A DNA stretch of 64,000 bases from Pseudomonas putida (GTDB lineage Bacteria; Pseudomonadota; Gammaproteobacteria; Pseudomonadales; Pseudomonadaceae), in the NCBI RefSeq assembly GCF_003228315.1, contig NZ_CP029693.1:4391501-4455500 (forward strand). Reading direction: 5' to 3'. The notes under the pieces were generated by a model. That model saw only the letters and a list, made by a program, of their open reading frames with translations, did no database searches and was not told the origin of the DNA. Positions 32,671 through 41,491 of the stretch are shown in pieces. Positions within the stretch are counted from its first letter, which is position 1. Each line of letters begins with the position of its first letter. A program made the position numbers and the translations under genes.

Positions 32671-35600
32671 AAGGGAGTTTCAACTTATCCGAATGGGCGC
32701 TCAAACATCAGTCGTTCGTCTGGTACCTGATGTTCGTCGGCTTGCTGATGGGCGTGTTCTCTTACATGAATCTGGGCCGCGAGGAAGACCCTTCGTTCAC
32801 CATCAAGACCATGGTGATCCAGAGCCGCTGGCCCGGCGCGACCCAGGAAGAAACCCTCAAGCAGGTCACCGACCGCATCGAGAAAAAACTCGAGGAACTC
32901 GATTCCCTCGACTACGTGAAAAGCTATACCCGCCCTGGCGAATCCACGGTCTACGTGAACCTGCGCGACACCACCAAGGCCAAGGACATTCCGGAAATCT
33001 GGTACCAGGTGCGCAAGAAGATCGGCGACATCAAGGGCCAGTTCCCCCAGGGCCTGCAAGGGCCGTCGTTCAACGATGAGTTCGGTGACGTGTTCGGTTC
33101 GGTCTATGCCTTCACCGCCGACGGTTTGTCGTTGCGCCAGTTGCGTGACTATGTCGAACAGGCCCGCGCCGAGATTCATGACGTGCCGGGGCTGGGCAAG
33201 ATCCAGATGATCGGCCAGCAGGACGAAGTCATTTACCTGAACTTCTCCACGCGCAAACTGGCGGCGCTGGGCATCGATGAAGCCCAGGTCATTCAAAGCC
33301 TGCAAAAGGAAAACGCCATCACCCCGGCCGGTGTGATCGAAGCGGGCCCCGAGCGGATTACCGTGCGCACCTCCGGGCAGTTCGCCTCGGAAAAGGACCT
33401 GGCCAACGTCAACCTGCGGCTCAATGACCGCTTCTATCGGCTGGCCGACGTCGCCGACATTCGCCGTGGCTACGTCGACCCCATGAGCCCGGAATTTCGC
33501 TACAACGGCCAGCAAGCCATCGGCCTGGCCATTGCCATGCAGAAGGGCGGCAACATTCAGGAGTTCGGCAAGGTACTGCACCAGCGGATGATCGATCTGA
33601 CCGCCGACTTGCCGGTGGGCGTGGGCGTGCACAACGTCTCCGACCAGGCGCAAGTGGTGGAAGAGGCGGTGGGCGGTTTCACCAGCGCGTTGTTCGAAGC
33701 GGTGGTGATTGTGCTGGTGGTGAGTTTCATCAGCCTCGGCGTGCGTGCAGGGCTGGTGGTGGCGTGTTCGATTCCGCTGGTGCTGGCCATGGTATTCGTG
33801 TTCATGGAATACAGCGGCATCACCATGCAGCGGATTTCCCTCGGCGCGCTGATCATCGCCCTGGGCCTTTTGGTGGACGACGCGATGATCACCGTGGAGA
33901 TGATGGTCGCGCGCCTGGAGCTGGGCGATACCAAGGAACAGGCGGCGACGTTCGCCTACACCTCGACGGCCTTTCCGATGCTCACCGGCACCCTGGTGAC
34001 CGTCGCCGGTTTCGTGCCCATCGGCCTCAACGCCAGCTCCGCCGGCGAGTACACCTTCACCCTGTTTGCGGTGATCGCCGTGGCGATGCTCGTATCGTGG
34101 ATCGTCGCCGTGCTGTTCGCGCCGGTGATCGGTGTGCACATCCTCAGCACCAAGGTGAAGGCGCACTCGACGGAGCCGGGGCGTCTGGGACGGGCGTTCA
34201 ACAGCGGCCTGCTGTGGGGCATGCGCAATCGCTGGTGGGCCATTGGCATCACGGTGCTGCTGTTTGTGCTTTCGGTGTTCTGCATGCGCTTTGTGCAGAA
34301 CCAGTTCTTCCCGTCTTCGGACCGCCCGGAAATTCTGGTGGACCTGAACCTGCCGCAAAACGCCTCCATCAACGAAACCCGCAAGGCCGTGGACAAGCTC
34401 GAAGCCACGCTCAAGGGCGACCCGGACATCGTGCGCTGGAGCACCTACATCGGCCAGGGGGCGATCCGTTTCTACCTGCCGCTGGACCAGCAATTGCAGA
34501 ACCCGTACTACGCGCAGCTGGTGATTGTCAGCAAGGACTTCGAGGCCCGCAAAGCGCTCAGTGCGCGCTTGCGCGAGCGCCTGCGCAAGGAGTTCGTCGG
34601 CATAGGCAGCTACGTGCAGGCACTGGAAATGGGCCCACCGGTGGGGCGGCCGATCCAGTACCGGGTCAGCGGCAATGACATCGATCAGGTGCGCAAGCAC
34701 GCCATCGATCTGGCCAGCGAATTGGACAAGAGCCCGTACATCGGCGAGATCATTTTCGACTGGAACGAACCGGGCAAGGTCTTGCGCGTCGACATCGCCC
34801 AGGACAAGGCGCGCCAGCTCGGCCTGTCTTCGGAGGACGTGGCCAACCTGATGAACAGCATCGTCAGCGGCTCGACGGTGACTCAGGTCGACGACGACAT
34901 CTACCTGATCAACGTGGTCGGCCGCGCCGTGGATGCCGAACGCGGCACCCCCGATACCCTGCAAAACCTGCAGATCGTCACGCCCAGCGGCACCTCGATT
35001 CCGCTGCTGGCGTTTGCCACCGTGCGTTATGAGCTGGAACAGCCGCTGGTGTGGCGCCGCGACCGCAAACCGACCGTGACCATCAAGGCCGCCACCCTGG
35101 GCGAGATCCAGCCCACGGACCTGGTGACCCTGCTCAAGCCGGACATGGACAAGTTCGCGGCCGGGCTGCCGGTGGGCTACAAAATCGCCACCGGCGGTAC
35201 GGTGGAAGAAAGCGCCAAGGCCCAGGGGCCGATTGCCAAGGTCGTGCCCCTGATGCTGTTTCTGATGGCGACCTTCCTGATGATCCAGCTGCACAGCGTG
35301 CAGAAGATGTTCCTGGTGGCCAGCGTCGCGCCGCTGGGCCTGATCGGCGTGGTGATCGCGCTGGTGCCGACCGGCACGCCCATGGGCTTCGTGGCGATCC
35401 TCGGGATCCTGGCGCTGATCGGCATCATCATCCGCAACTCGGTGATTCTGGTGACGCAGATCGATGCGTTCGTCAGCGAAGGCTATTCACAGTGGGATGC
35501 GGTGGTGCAGGCCACGGACCATCGACGCCGGCCGATCCTGCTGACCGCGGCGGCGGCGAGCATGGGCATGATCCCGATCGCGCGGGAAGTGTTCTGGGGG

Positions 35601-35720
35601 CCGATGGCTTACGCGATGATTGGCGGGATTATCATTGCGACCTTGCTGACCCTGCTGTTTCTGCCGGCGCTGTATGTGGCCTGGTACAAGATTCGCGAGC
35701 CGAAGAAAGAGGTGGCCTGA
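32667..35720 (+). CDS. triC: RND multidrug efflux permease (TriC-like)
   Basis: A 1017-residue inner-membrane proton-driven pump with the duplicated RND layout: helix 1 near residues 16-33, a large periplasmic loop, helices 2-6 around 335-500, helix 7 near 530, a second periplasmic loop and helices 8-12 near 865-1005. The proton-relay aspartates lie in ALGLLVDDAMITVE. The sequence follows TriC closely at the N-terminus (LSEWALKHQSFVWYLMF). TriABC exports triclosan and other hydrophobic compounds; the substrate here is by homology. A REP pair follows. Confidence 0.88.
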   Translation: MKGSFNLSEWALKHQSFVWYLMFVGLLMGVFSYMNLGREEDPSFTIKTMVIQSRWPGATQEETLKQVTDRIEKKLEELDSLDYVKSYTRPGESTVYVNLRDTTKAKDIPEIWYQVRKKIGDIKGQFPQGLQGPSFNDEFGDVFGSVYAFTADGLSLRQLRDYVEQARAEIHDVPGLGKIQMIGQQDEVIYLNFSTRKLAALGIDEAQVIQSLQKENAITPAGVIEAGPERITVRTSGQFASEKDLANVNLRLNDRFYRLADVADIRRGYVDPMSPEFRYNGQQAIGLAIAMQKGGNIQEFGKVLHQRMIDLTADLPVGVGVHNVSDQAQVVEEAVGGFTSALFEAVVIVLVVSFISLGVRAGLVVACSIPLVLAMVFVFMEYSGITMQRISLGALIIALGLLVDDAMITVEMMVARLELGDTKEQAATFAYTSTAFPMLTGTLVTVAGFVPIGLNASSAGEYTFTLFAVIAVAMLVSWIVAVLFAPVIGVHILSTKVKAHSTEPGRLGRAFNSGLLWGMRNRWWAIGITVLLFVLSVFCMRFVQNQFFPSSDRPEILVDLNLPQNASINETRKAVDKLEATLKGDPDIVRWSTYIGQGAIRFYLPLDQQLQNPYYAQLVIVSKDFEARKALSARLRERLRKEFVGIGSYVQALEMGPPVGRPIQYRVSGNDIDQVRKHAIDLASELDKSPYIGEIIFDWNEPGKVLRVDIAQDKARQLGLSSEDVANLMNSIVSGSTVTQVDDDIYLINVVGRAVDAERGTPDTLQNLQIVTPSGTSIPLLAFATVRYELEQPLVWRRDRKPTVTIKAATLGEIQPTDLVTLLKPDMDKFAAGLPVGYKIATGGTVEESAKAQGPIAKVVPLMLFLMATFLMIQLHSVQKMFLVASVAPLGLIGVVIALVPTGTPMGFVAILGILALIGIIIRNSVILVTQIDAFVSEGYSQWDAVVQATDHRRRPILLTAAAASMGMIPIAREVFWGPMAYAMIGGIIIATLLTLLFLPALYVAWYKIREPKKEVA

Positions 35721-35738
35721 AGGCGAGCGCTGCGCGCT

Positions 35739-35815
35739 CATCGCGAGCAGGCTCGCTCCTACAATGGATCGGTGTACACCGGACCCTTGTAGGAGCGAGC
35801 CTGCTCGCGATGGCG
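35739..35815. repeat. REP pair, tail-to-tail
   Basis: Two REP palindromes (35739-35763 and 35788-35815) between the convergent efflux operon and methyltransferase gene. Confidence 0.88.
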
Positions 35816-35825
35816 TCCTGACTGA

Positions 35826-36455
35826 CTACACCGGCTTACGCCAGACACTCGCCAACCAAGGCTGCTGCTCGCGCGGCAACCCCGCCGGCCGGTAGTAATG
35901 CTCCAACTCCACAAACCCCGCCTCGGTCAGCAACTGCTGCCACGCCGCCAGATCGTGATACGCCCCATAACGCGGCCCGTTCCAGCCTTCCTGATTCTCG
36001 CCACGAGGGTTGGAACTGAACAACACGCCACCGGGTTTCAAGGTTGCGCGCAGTTCCTTCAACACCCGAGGCAGTTCCTGGCGAGGGATGTGAAACAGTA
36101 CGGCATTGGCGAAGATCCCGTCGAAACGTTCGGCCGGCAGATCGAGTTTCAGAAAGTCCTGATGCCACACCTCGCAACCGCTGTCCTCACGGGCCATCTG
36201 CGCAAATTTTTCCGCGCCGTCGAGGCCGACGGCGATGTGGCCCAGGCGGGTGAAGGTTTGCAAGTCGCGGCCCGGGCCGCAGCCAAAATCGAGGATCTGC
36301 AACGGTGCCTCGCCCTGGATGTGTCGCAGCAGCGCGTCGATGTTCTGGCTGACGTCGTGATCACGGGTGCCTTCGCGAAAACTGATCGCCACCGAGTTGT
36401 AATGGGCCAAGGTGGTGGACGTGATCTGGTCGAGGTCGGTGGGGGTCTGTTTCAT
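35826..36455 (-). CDS. Class I SAM-dependent methyltransferase
   Basis: A 209-residue cytosolic methyltransferase. Motif I is ILDFGCGPGRDL (near residue 48), followed by the acidic residue in VGLDGAEKF and the motif III region FDGIFANAVLFHIP. The PXPRE-like tail of specialised families is absent. The target is not identifiable. I used the ATG at 36455 (MKQTPTDLD); an in-frame ATG far upstream lies in REP sequence. Confidence 0.85.
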   Translation of the reverse strand: MKQTPTDLDQITSTTLAHYNSVAISFREGTRDHDVSQNIDALLRHIQGEAPLQILDFGCGPGRDLQTFTRLGHIAVGLDGAEKFAQMAREDSGCEVWHQDFLKLDLPAERFDGIFANAVLFHIPRQELPRVLKELRATLKPGGVLFSSNPRGENQEGWNGPRYGAYHDLAAWQQLLTEAGFVELEHYYRPAGLPREQQPWLASVWRKPV

Positions 36456-36522
36456 GGTGGGCTGTGTGGGCAATGGGGATTTGTCGAATATACGCCATTG
36501 GATTTGGGGCTGCTGCGCAGCC

Positions 36523-36593
36523 CATCGCGAGCAAGCTTTGCTCCTACAGTTGATCGCGTACCCCTGTGGGAGCAAAGCTTGCTCGCGATGGCG
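36523..36593. repeat. REP pair (variant AGCAAAGCTTGCTCGCGAT)
   Basis: Two palindromes of the GCAAGCTTTGC variant in tail-to-tail orientation, upstream of the methyltransferase and downstream of the DUF3077-like gene. Confidence 0.87.
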
Positions 36594-36624
36594 GTGGTAC
36601 TGACAACATTGGCTCAAGCCAGAC

Positions 36625-36978
36625 TCAGCCCTTCTTCATCCCCAAACACTCAATGGAGTGATCCACCATCGCCTTGGCGATCTCCAGCAAATGCCACACC
36701 GAAAACACCATGGCCCGGTCGGCGCCCTTGAGGTGGTCGCCACACTGATAGGCCGTGACCGATGCACAACGCAGCAGGTCGGCGATGTAGAGCTGGGTGT
36801 CTTCGAAGCTCACGTCCTTGCTGACGTTGTAGAACCGCAGTTCATCCGGTGGTGAGGGCTGATCGCCGGTGAGGTAGAAATCGATGGCGCGGTAGAGGGC
36901 GGAACGGTCTCTGAGCAGGTCTTCAGTGACGGTTTCGTTGGAGGGGTTTTCGGGTGGATCGGGAACGGATTTTTCCAT
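36625..36978 (-). CDS. DUF3077-like small protein
   Basis: A 117-residue soluble protein. The region about 48-110 (FYNVSKDVSFEDTQLYIAD and FSVWHLLEIAKAMVD) has the all-helical pattern of the DUF3077/DUF6124 small proteins common in Pseudomonas: an early proline-rich stretch, a helix with LLRCASVTAYQCGD, and a final helix ending in a short tail. Function is unknown. The ATG at 36978 is preceded by GGGAG eight bases upstream. It is notable for its long, highly structured leader (36979-37230). Confidence 0.7.
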   Translation of the reverse strand: MEKSVPDPPENPSNETVTEDLLRDRSALYRAIDFYLTGDQPSPPDELRFYNVSKDVSFEDTQLYIADLLRCASVTAYQCGDHLKGADRAMVFSVWHLLEIAKAMVDHSIECLGMKKG

Positions 36979-37230
36979 TGGTAAAACTCCCAGAGCATTA
37001 GTAGGAGCCAACCGATATCGCGACTAAACGAGAAGGGGTGGCGGCTGCACGCAGGTTAGTCGACCGGCCTCTAGGAATACCGGCGCACCCGAAGGTGCCC
37101 TGTGCACAGCCACCATAACGATCAGGCAAAAAACACCTGAAAAGAGGTGGCGCTATGCACCTAGAGAGAAGCCGGGCGACTAAACCCGATCACTGATGAG
37201 CAGTGACGGGCGGAGACTAGCCACCGGTTT
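36979..37230 (-). promoter_or_regulatory. Structured 5' leader with tandem domains and attenuator-like hairpin
   Basis: Read towards the DUF3077-like gene, domain 1 is closed by GGTGGCTA (37225-37218) with TAGCGCCACC (37155-37146) and contains the perfect hairpin TCACTG-CTCAT-CAGTGA (37206-37190). A terminator-like CACCT-N6-AGGTG hairpin (37149-37134) with six T residues follows and shares its CACC arm with the domain 1 stem. Domain 2 is closed by GGTGGCTGTGCAC (37114-37102) with GTGCAGCCGCCACC (37050-37037) and holds a GCACC-TTCG-GGTGC hairpin (37098-37085). CGACTAA in domain 2 can pair with either of two TTTAGTCG copies (37184-37177 or 37028-37021). Riboregulation is inference. Confidence 0.6.
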
Positions 37231-37339
37231 TATCAGGCGCAAGCGGGCGAAATGATCTCGGAAATGTCCTGCAAAGGAAAGGGATTCAGCCTTCGGAAAG
37301 ACTGAATTTCTTGTACGAAATATCGCCGGGATCGCCTCT

Positions 37340-37443
37340 CCTGTAGGAGCGAGCCTGCTCGCGATGGAATCACAAACACCGCAGGGCATCAGGTGCCCAG
37401 TGTTATCGTTGGCCTCCATCGCGAGCAGGCTCGCTCCTACAGG
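37340..37443. repeat. REP inverted pair (REPIN)
   Basis: Pair with about 48 bp inside, directly after the metI stop and before the structured leader. The inner segment resembles those at 27666-27769 and 45166-45267 (CCAGCGTTATCGTT-like text), marking a subfamily. Confidence 0.9.
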
Positions 37444-37444
37444 G

Positions 37445-38089
37445 TTAGCGTTTGTTGAGGCCCCGCGCCAATCGATCCCCGCCGAGTTGGATCACCGCGA
37501 CTAACGCCACCAGCAGCACAATCACCGTCAGCATGATCTGGCTGTCAAACCGCTGATACCCATACCGATAGGCAATGTCCCCCAACCCACCGGCACCAAT
37601 CGCCCCGGCCATGGCCGATGAGTTGATCATCGTCACCAACGTGATGGTGAACCCGCCAACAATCCCCGGCAGCGCCTCGGGCAATAACACATGCCAAACG
37701 ATGTGCTGACGCCGGCAACCCATGGCCTGTGCCGCTTCGATCAGGCCGTGATCCACTTCGCGCAAACTCACTTCAGCAATGCGCGCAAAGAACGGCGTGG
37801 CGGCGATGGTCAGCGGCACCACCGCCGCCCACACGCCGTAGGTTGTACCGACGATCAACCGGGTAAACGGAATCAGCGCCACCATCAGGATCAAAAACGG
37901 AATAGAACGAAACAGGTTCACGAACGCACCCAATGCACGGTTCACCGTGGGCGCTTCGTAGATGCCGCCCTTGGAGCTGGTGACCAGGATCACCGCCAGC
38001 GGAATGCCCGCCAGCAACGCAATCAGTGACGACACGCCGACCATCAAAAACGTATCGACGAAACCTTGCAGCAAGCGATCAAACCACAT
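37445..38089 (-). CDS. metI: Methionine-type ABC transporter permease
   Basis: A 214-residue inner-membrane permease with five or six helices. The EAA loop reads LIEAAQAMGCRRQHIVWHVL. It matches MetI length and start (MWFDRLLQGFVDTFLMVG). It is the last gene of metQ-metN-metI and overlaps metN by 11 bp, so the two are coupled. It forms the channel energised by MetN. Confidence 0.92.
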   Translation of the reverse strand: MWFDRLLQGFVDTFLMVGVSSLIALLAGIPLAVILVTSSKGGIYEAPTVNRALGAFVNLFRSIPFLILMVALIPFTRLIVGTTYGVWAAVVPLTIAATPFFARIAEVSLREVDHGLIEAAQAMGCRRQHIVWHVLLPEALPGIVGGFTITLVTMINSSAMAGAIGAGGLGDIAYRYGYQRFDSQIMLTVIVLLVALVAVIQLGGDRLARGLNKR

Positions 38090-39200
38090 AGCCCAACACC
38101 TCCACCTGCTGCGCCCATTGCCCGGCACGCTGACGCAATTCTTCTGCGTCAAACGAAGAACCCGTCACCGCCAGCAGCAATTGCCCCAGGGCATGCCCCT
38201 GAATCCGTTCCACGCCACCTTGCAGCAGGCGCACACGACCGCCGAGGGCAGCGAACAGGGCGGCGATGTCCGGTTCGTCCTGCGCCGTGCCGGTGAATTG
38301 CAGACGCAGCACCACAGCGTCCTCCGAGGACTGCGGTTGCGCCTGCAAGCGGCTTTGCAACTCCGATGGAAGGGCATGCTGCAACGGCGCAAGCAACGTC
38401 TTGCTGACCTCATGCTGCGGATTGCCGAACACTTCCCACACTGGCCCTTGCTCAACCACACGCCCACGTTCGAGGACCACCACGCGATCGCAGATCTCGC
38501 GGATCACCGCCATTTCATGGGTGATCAAAATGATGGTCAGGCCCAGGCGCCGGTTGATCTCGCGCAGCAGGCCGAGGATCGATTGCGTGGTCTCCGGGTC
38601 CAGCGCCGAGGTGGCTTCGTCGCATAGCAGGATCGCCGGGTCGTGCACCAGCGCGCGGGCGATGCCGACACGCTGTTTCTGCCCGCCGGACAGCTGCGAG
38701 GGATAGGCCTTGTGCTTGGCTTCCAGGCCCACCAGCTCCAGCAGTTCACGAACCTTTTGATCGCGTTTTTCTTTCGGCACACCGGCCACTTTCAGCGGCA
38801 ATTCGACGTTCTGCCAGACGGTCTTGGCCGACATCAGATTGAAGTGCTGGAAGATCATGCCGATGCGCCGACGCAGCGCCACCAGGCGGTCTTCATCGAA
38901 CTCGCCGATGTCCACCTGATCGATCAACACCCGGCCACTGCTCGGCTGTTCGAGGCGGTTGATGGTGCGGATCAGCGACGACTTGCCGGCGCCGCTGCGG
39001 CCGATGATGCCGAACACTTCACCGCGCTGGATCGCCAGGTCGATGCCGTGCAGGGCGGCCACCGGGCCTTGCTGGCCGTCGTAGGTTTTGCCCAGGTTGA
39101 TGAAGCGCACGTGGGCGTGGTTCAGCTCCGGATGTAGTTCAGCTTGTATCGCTTGCTTAGGCTCTGGGATTTCCAGTCGTAGTTGGGTGGCTGCAGTCAT
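38079..39200 (-). CDS. metN: Methionine-type ABC transporter ATP-binding protein with NIL domain
   Basis: A 373-residue ATPase. Walker A GRSGAGKSS, signature LSGGQKQR, Walker B ILLCDEATSALD and the switch histidine in ILITHEMAV are all present. The C-terminal NIL domain (about residues 295-370) is the site through which methionine inhibits transport in MetN proteins. I used the ATG at 39200, which has GGGAAAG eight bases upstream. The metQ stop at 39203 is directly adjacent. Confidence 0.94.
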   Translation of the reverse strand: MTAATQLRLEIPEPKQAIQAELHPELNHAHVRFINLGKTYDGQQGPVAALHGIDLAIQRGEVFGIIGRSGAGKSSLIRTINRLEQPSSGRVLIDQVDIGEFDEDRLVALRRRIGMIFQHFNLMSAKTVWQNVELPLKVAGVPKEKRDQKVRELLELVGLEAKHKAYPSQLSGGQKQRVGIARALVHDPAILLCDEATSALDPETTQSILGLLREINRRLGLTIILITHEMAVIREICDRVVVLERGRVVEQGPVWEVFGNPQHEVSKTLLAPLQHALPSELQSRLQAQPQSSEDAVVLRLQFTGTAQDEPDIAALFAALGGRVRLLQGGVERIQGHALGQLLLAVTGSSFDAEELRQRAGQWAQQVEVLGYVV

Positions 39201-39202
39201 TT

Positions 39203-40012
39203 TCAGCTTTCCCAACCGGCTTGATAGAGCTTGCCGTGGGCTTTATCCAGGGCGGCGCGGACAGCAGGCGAATGCTGGTAGATGTCGACGAACTTGATCA
39301 GGCGCGGGTCGGTTTTGCTCTTGGGCTGGATCACGAACTGGATCACGTATTCCTTGTGATCGAGGCCGTCGAACAGCAGCGCGGAACCGGCATCGAAGGT
39401 CTTCGCCAAACGGATGTAGGCCGGGTAACCCTGAACCAGATCGGCATCGTCATAGGCACGTACCAACTGCACCGCTTCGACCTGAAGGATTTTGATTTTC
39501 TTCGGGTTGGCGACGATGTCGTCTTCGGTGGCCTTGTAGCCGACGCCCGGCTTGAGGGTGATCAAACCGGCCTTGGCCAGCAGCTGCAAGCCACGGCCGC
39601 TGTTGATAGGGTCGTTGGCGATGGCCACGCTGGCGCCTTCGGGCAGCTCGTCGAAGCTTTTGTATTTCTTCGAGTAGAGGCCGACGTTGTTGATGATCCC
39701 CGGGGCGAACGGCACCAGGTCAAAACCGGAAGCGGCCTTGGCATTTTCCAGGAACGGGTTGTGCTGGAAGTAGTTCACGTCGATGTCGCCAGCGGCGAGG
39801 CTGACGTTGGGGGCGATCCAGTCGGTGAACTCCACCAGCTCGACTTTCAGGCCTTGTTTGCCGGCTTCTTCGACCGCTGCTTCCAGCGGGATGGCGAAGG
39901 CGGCGGTGGTGCCGATTTTCAGCGCCGGGTCGGCGGCGAAGGTGACGGAGCTGAAGAGGCCGAGGGCCAGGGCCAGTGCTTTGACTGGGTGGGAGAAGTA
40001 AGTCTTAGTCAT
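39203..40012 (-). CDS. metQ: MetQ/NlpA family substrate-binding protein
   Basis: A 269-residue periplasmic protein. The signal peptide ends near FAA (about residue 26), without a lipobox. NlpA-family blocks are present (VELVEFTDWIAPNVSLAAGD, VDIYQHSPAVRAAL). It is first in metQNI and lies downstream of the flavin enzymes in the same direction. That context suggests the natural ligand may be an organosulfur compound rather than methionine itself (inference). It differs clearly from the solitary MetQ at 27942. Confidence 0.9.
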   Translation of the reverse strand: MTKTYFSHPVKALALALGLFSSVTFAADPALKIGTTAAFAIPLEAAVEEAGKQGLKVELVEFTDWIAPNVSLAAGDIDVNYFQHNPFLENAKAASGFDLVPFAPGIINNVGLYSKKYKSFDELPEGASVAIANDPINSGRGLQLLAKAGLITLKPGVGYKATEDDIVANPKKIKILQVEAVQLVRAYDDADLVQGYPAYIRLAKTFDAGSALLFDGLDHKEYVIQFVIQPKSKTDPRLIKFVDIYQHSPAVRAALDKAHGKLYQAGWES

Positions 40013-40060
40013 GATCAGGTTTCCAGTCAGTGCATAAAATTGGGTTGTTTGTGCGGGCCT

Positions 40061-40130
40061 CATCGCGGGCAAGCCTTGCTCCCACAAGAGCGCCGCAGTT
40101 CCCTGTGGGAGCAAGGCTTGCCCGCGATGC
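40061..40130. repeat. REP pair (variant GCAAGGCTTGCCCGCGAT)
   Basis: Two palindromes of the CGCGGGCAAGCCTTGC variant between the monooxygenase gene and metQ. The pair may separate expression levels within the sulfur operon. Confidence 0.87.
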
Positions 40131-40132
40131 TT

Positions 40133-41491
40133 TTAGCGCCTGTAAGCGGACCCGGTATGTTGCTCAGGCAAATACGCCCCTTCGCGAAACAGCTTTTGCC
40201 GCAAGCTGCCATCGTCATAAGCGGTCTTGTACGACCCACGCCGCTGCAACTCCGGAATCACCAGTTCAATGAAATCCACATAGCTTTCCGGCGTGACCAC
40301 GCGCGTCAGGTTGAAGCCGTCCAGGCCCGTCTCGGCGACCCACGATTCCAGTTCATCCGCCACTTGCTCAGGCGAGCCGACCACGGTGATGTAGCGTCCG
40401 CCGAGGGCGTGCTGGTCGAGCAATTTGCGACGGGTCCAGTCGTTGTTTTGCAGGTGTTTGGTGGCCGACTGGATGGCGTTGCTCTTCACGTACTGGATCG
40501 GTTCGTCGATCTCGTACTGGGAAAAATCGATGCCGGTGGACGCCGAGAAATGCGCCACGCCGGCTTCGGCACTGGCGTAGCGGCGGTACTCGGCGTGCTT
40601 GGCCCAGGCCAGTTCTTCGGTGGCGCCGACAATCACGTTGAGGCCCATGAACACCTTGATGTCCTCGGGATTGCGCCCGGCTTCGACGGCGCTGGCGCGG
40701 ACCTTGTCCACCTGAGCCTTGGTCGACGGCTTGTTCTGGCCGCTGATGAACACGCACTCGGCGTGGCGCCCGGCGAACAGCAAGCCGCGATCGGAAGCGC
40801 CCGCCTGGAACAGCACTGGCGTGCGTTGTGGCGAGGGCTCGCACAGGTGAAAACCCTCGACCTGATAGAACTCGCCCTTGTGCTCGACCTTGTGCACTTT
40901 GTCCGGCTGCGCGTAGATGCGTTGCTGTGGATCGTTGAGCACCGCGCCGTTTTCCCAGCTGCCTTCCCAGAGTTTGTAGAGCACCTCCAGGTACTCGTCG
41001 GCCTGGTCGTAACGACGGTCGTGCTCGGCCTGTTCGCTCAGGCCCATGGCCTTGGCGGCGCTGTCGAGGTAGCCGGTGACGATGTTCCAGCCCACGCGCC
41101 CGCGACTCAGGTGATCCAGCGTCGACATGCGTCGGGCGAACAGGTACGGCGGCTCGTAGGTGAGGTTGGCGGTCAGGCCGAAGCCGAGGTTTTTGGTGAC
41201 GGCGGCCATGGCCGAGACCAGCAGCAGCGGGTCGTTGACCGGCAGCTGGATCGACTCTTTCAGTGGCACGTCCACCGAGTTCTGGTAGACGTCGTAGACA
41301 CCGACGATGTCGGCGATGAACAGACCATCGAACAGCCCGCGTTCCAGCAACTGAGCCAGTTCGGTCCAGTATTCGATCGTCTTGTATTGAGTCGAGTTGT
41401 CTCGTGGGTGTGTCCACAGGCCGTGGTTGATGTGCCCGATGCAATTCATGTTGAACGCGTTGAGCAGGATTTTCTTTTTCGCGGTGCTCAT
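40133..41491 (-). CDS. LLM-class FMN-dependent monooxygenase (NtaA/SnaA/DszA family)
   Basis: A 452-residue cytosolic flavin monooxygenase of the bacterial luciferase superfamily, NtaA/SnaA/DszA branch, using FMNH2 supplied by a separate reductase. Family blocks: LNAFNMNCIGHINHGLW at the start, LDHLSRGRVGWNIVTGYLDSA (FMN-phosphate region) and VLFQAGASDRGLLFA. Members cleave C-S or C-N bonds. Two SfnB/DszC-like flavoproteins lie immediately upstream and metQNI downstream, so desulfurisation of an organosulfur compound is the best guess. Its start overlaps the upstream stop. Confidence 0.87.
   Translation of the reverse strand: MSTAKKKILLNAFNMNCIGHINHGLWTHPRDNSTQYKTIEYWTELAQLLERGLFDGLFIADIVGVYDVYQNSVDVPLKESIQLPVNDPLLLVSAMAAVTKNLGFGLTANLTYEPPYLFARRMSTLDHLSRGRVGWNIVTGYLDSAAKAMGLSEQAEHDRRYDQADEYLEVLYKLWEGSWENGAVLNDPQQRIYAQPDKVHKVEHKGEFYQVEGFHLCEPSPQRTPVLFQAGASDRGLLFAGRHAECVFISGQNKPSTKAQVDKVRASAVEAGRNPEDIKVFMGLNVIVGATEELAWAKHAEYRRYASAEAGVAHFSASTGIDFSQYEIDEPIQYVKSNAIQSATKHLQNNDWTRRKLLDQHALGGRYITVVGSPEQVADELESWVAETGLDGFNLTRVVTPESYVDFIELVIPELQRRGSYKTAYDDGSLRQKLFREGAYLPEQHTGSAYRR

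Noticed and set aside
32685..35294. 869-codon open frame antisense to the RND permease
   Set aside because: It mirrors the GC-rich codon pattern of the real gene, is rich in His/Gln/Arg without any domain, and the permease on the other strand is unambiguous.
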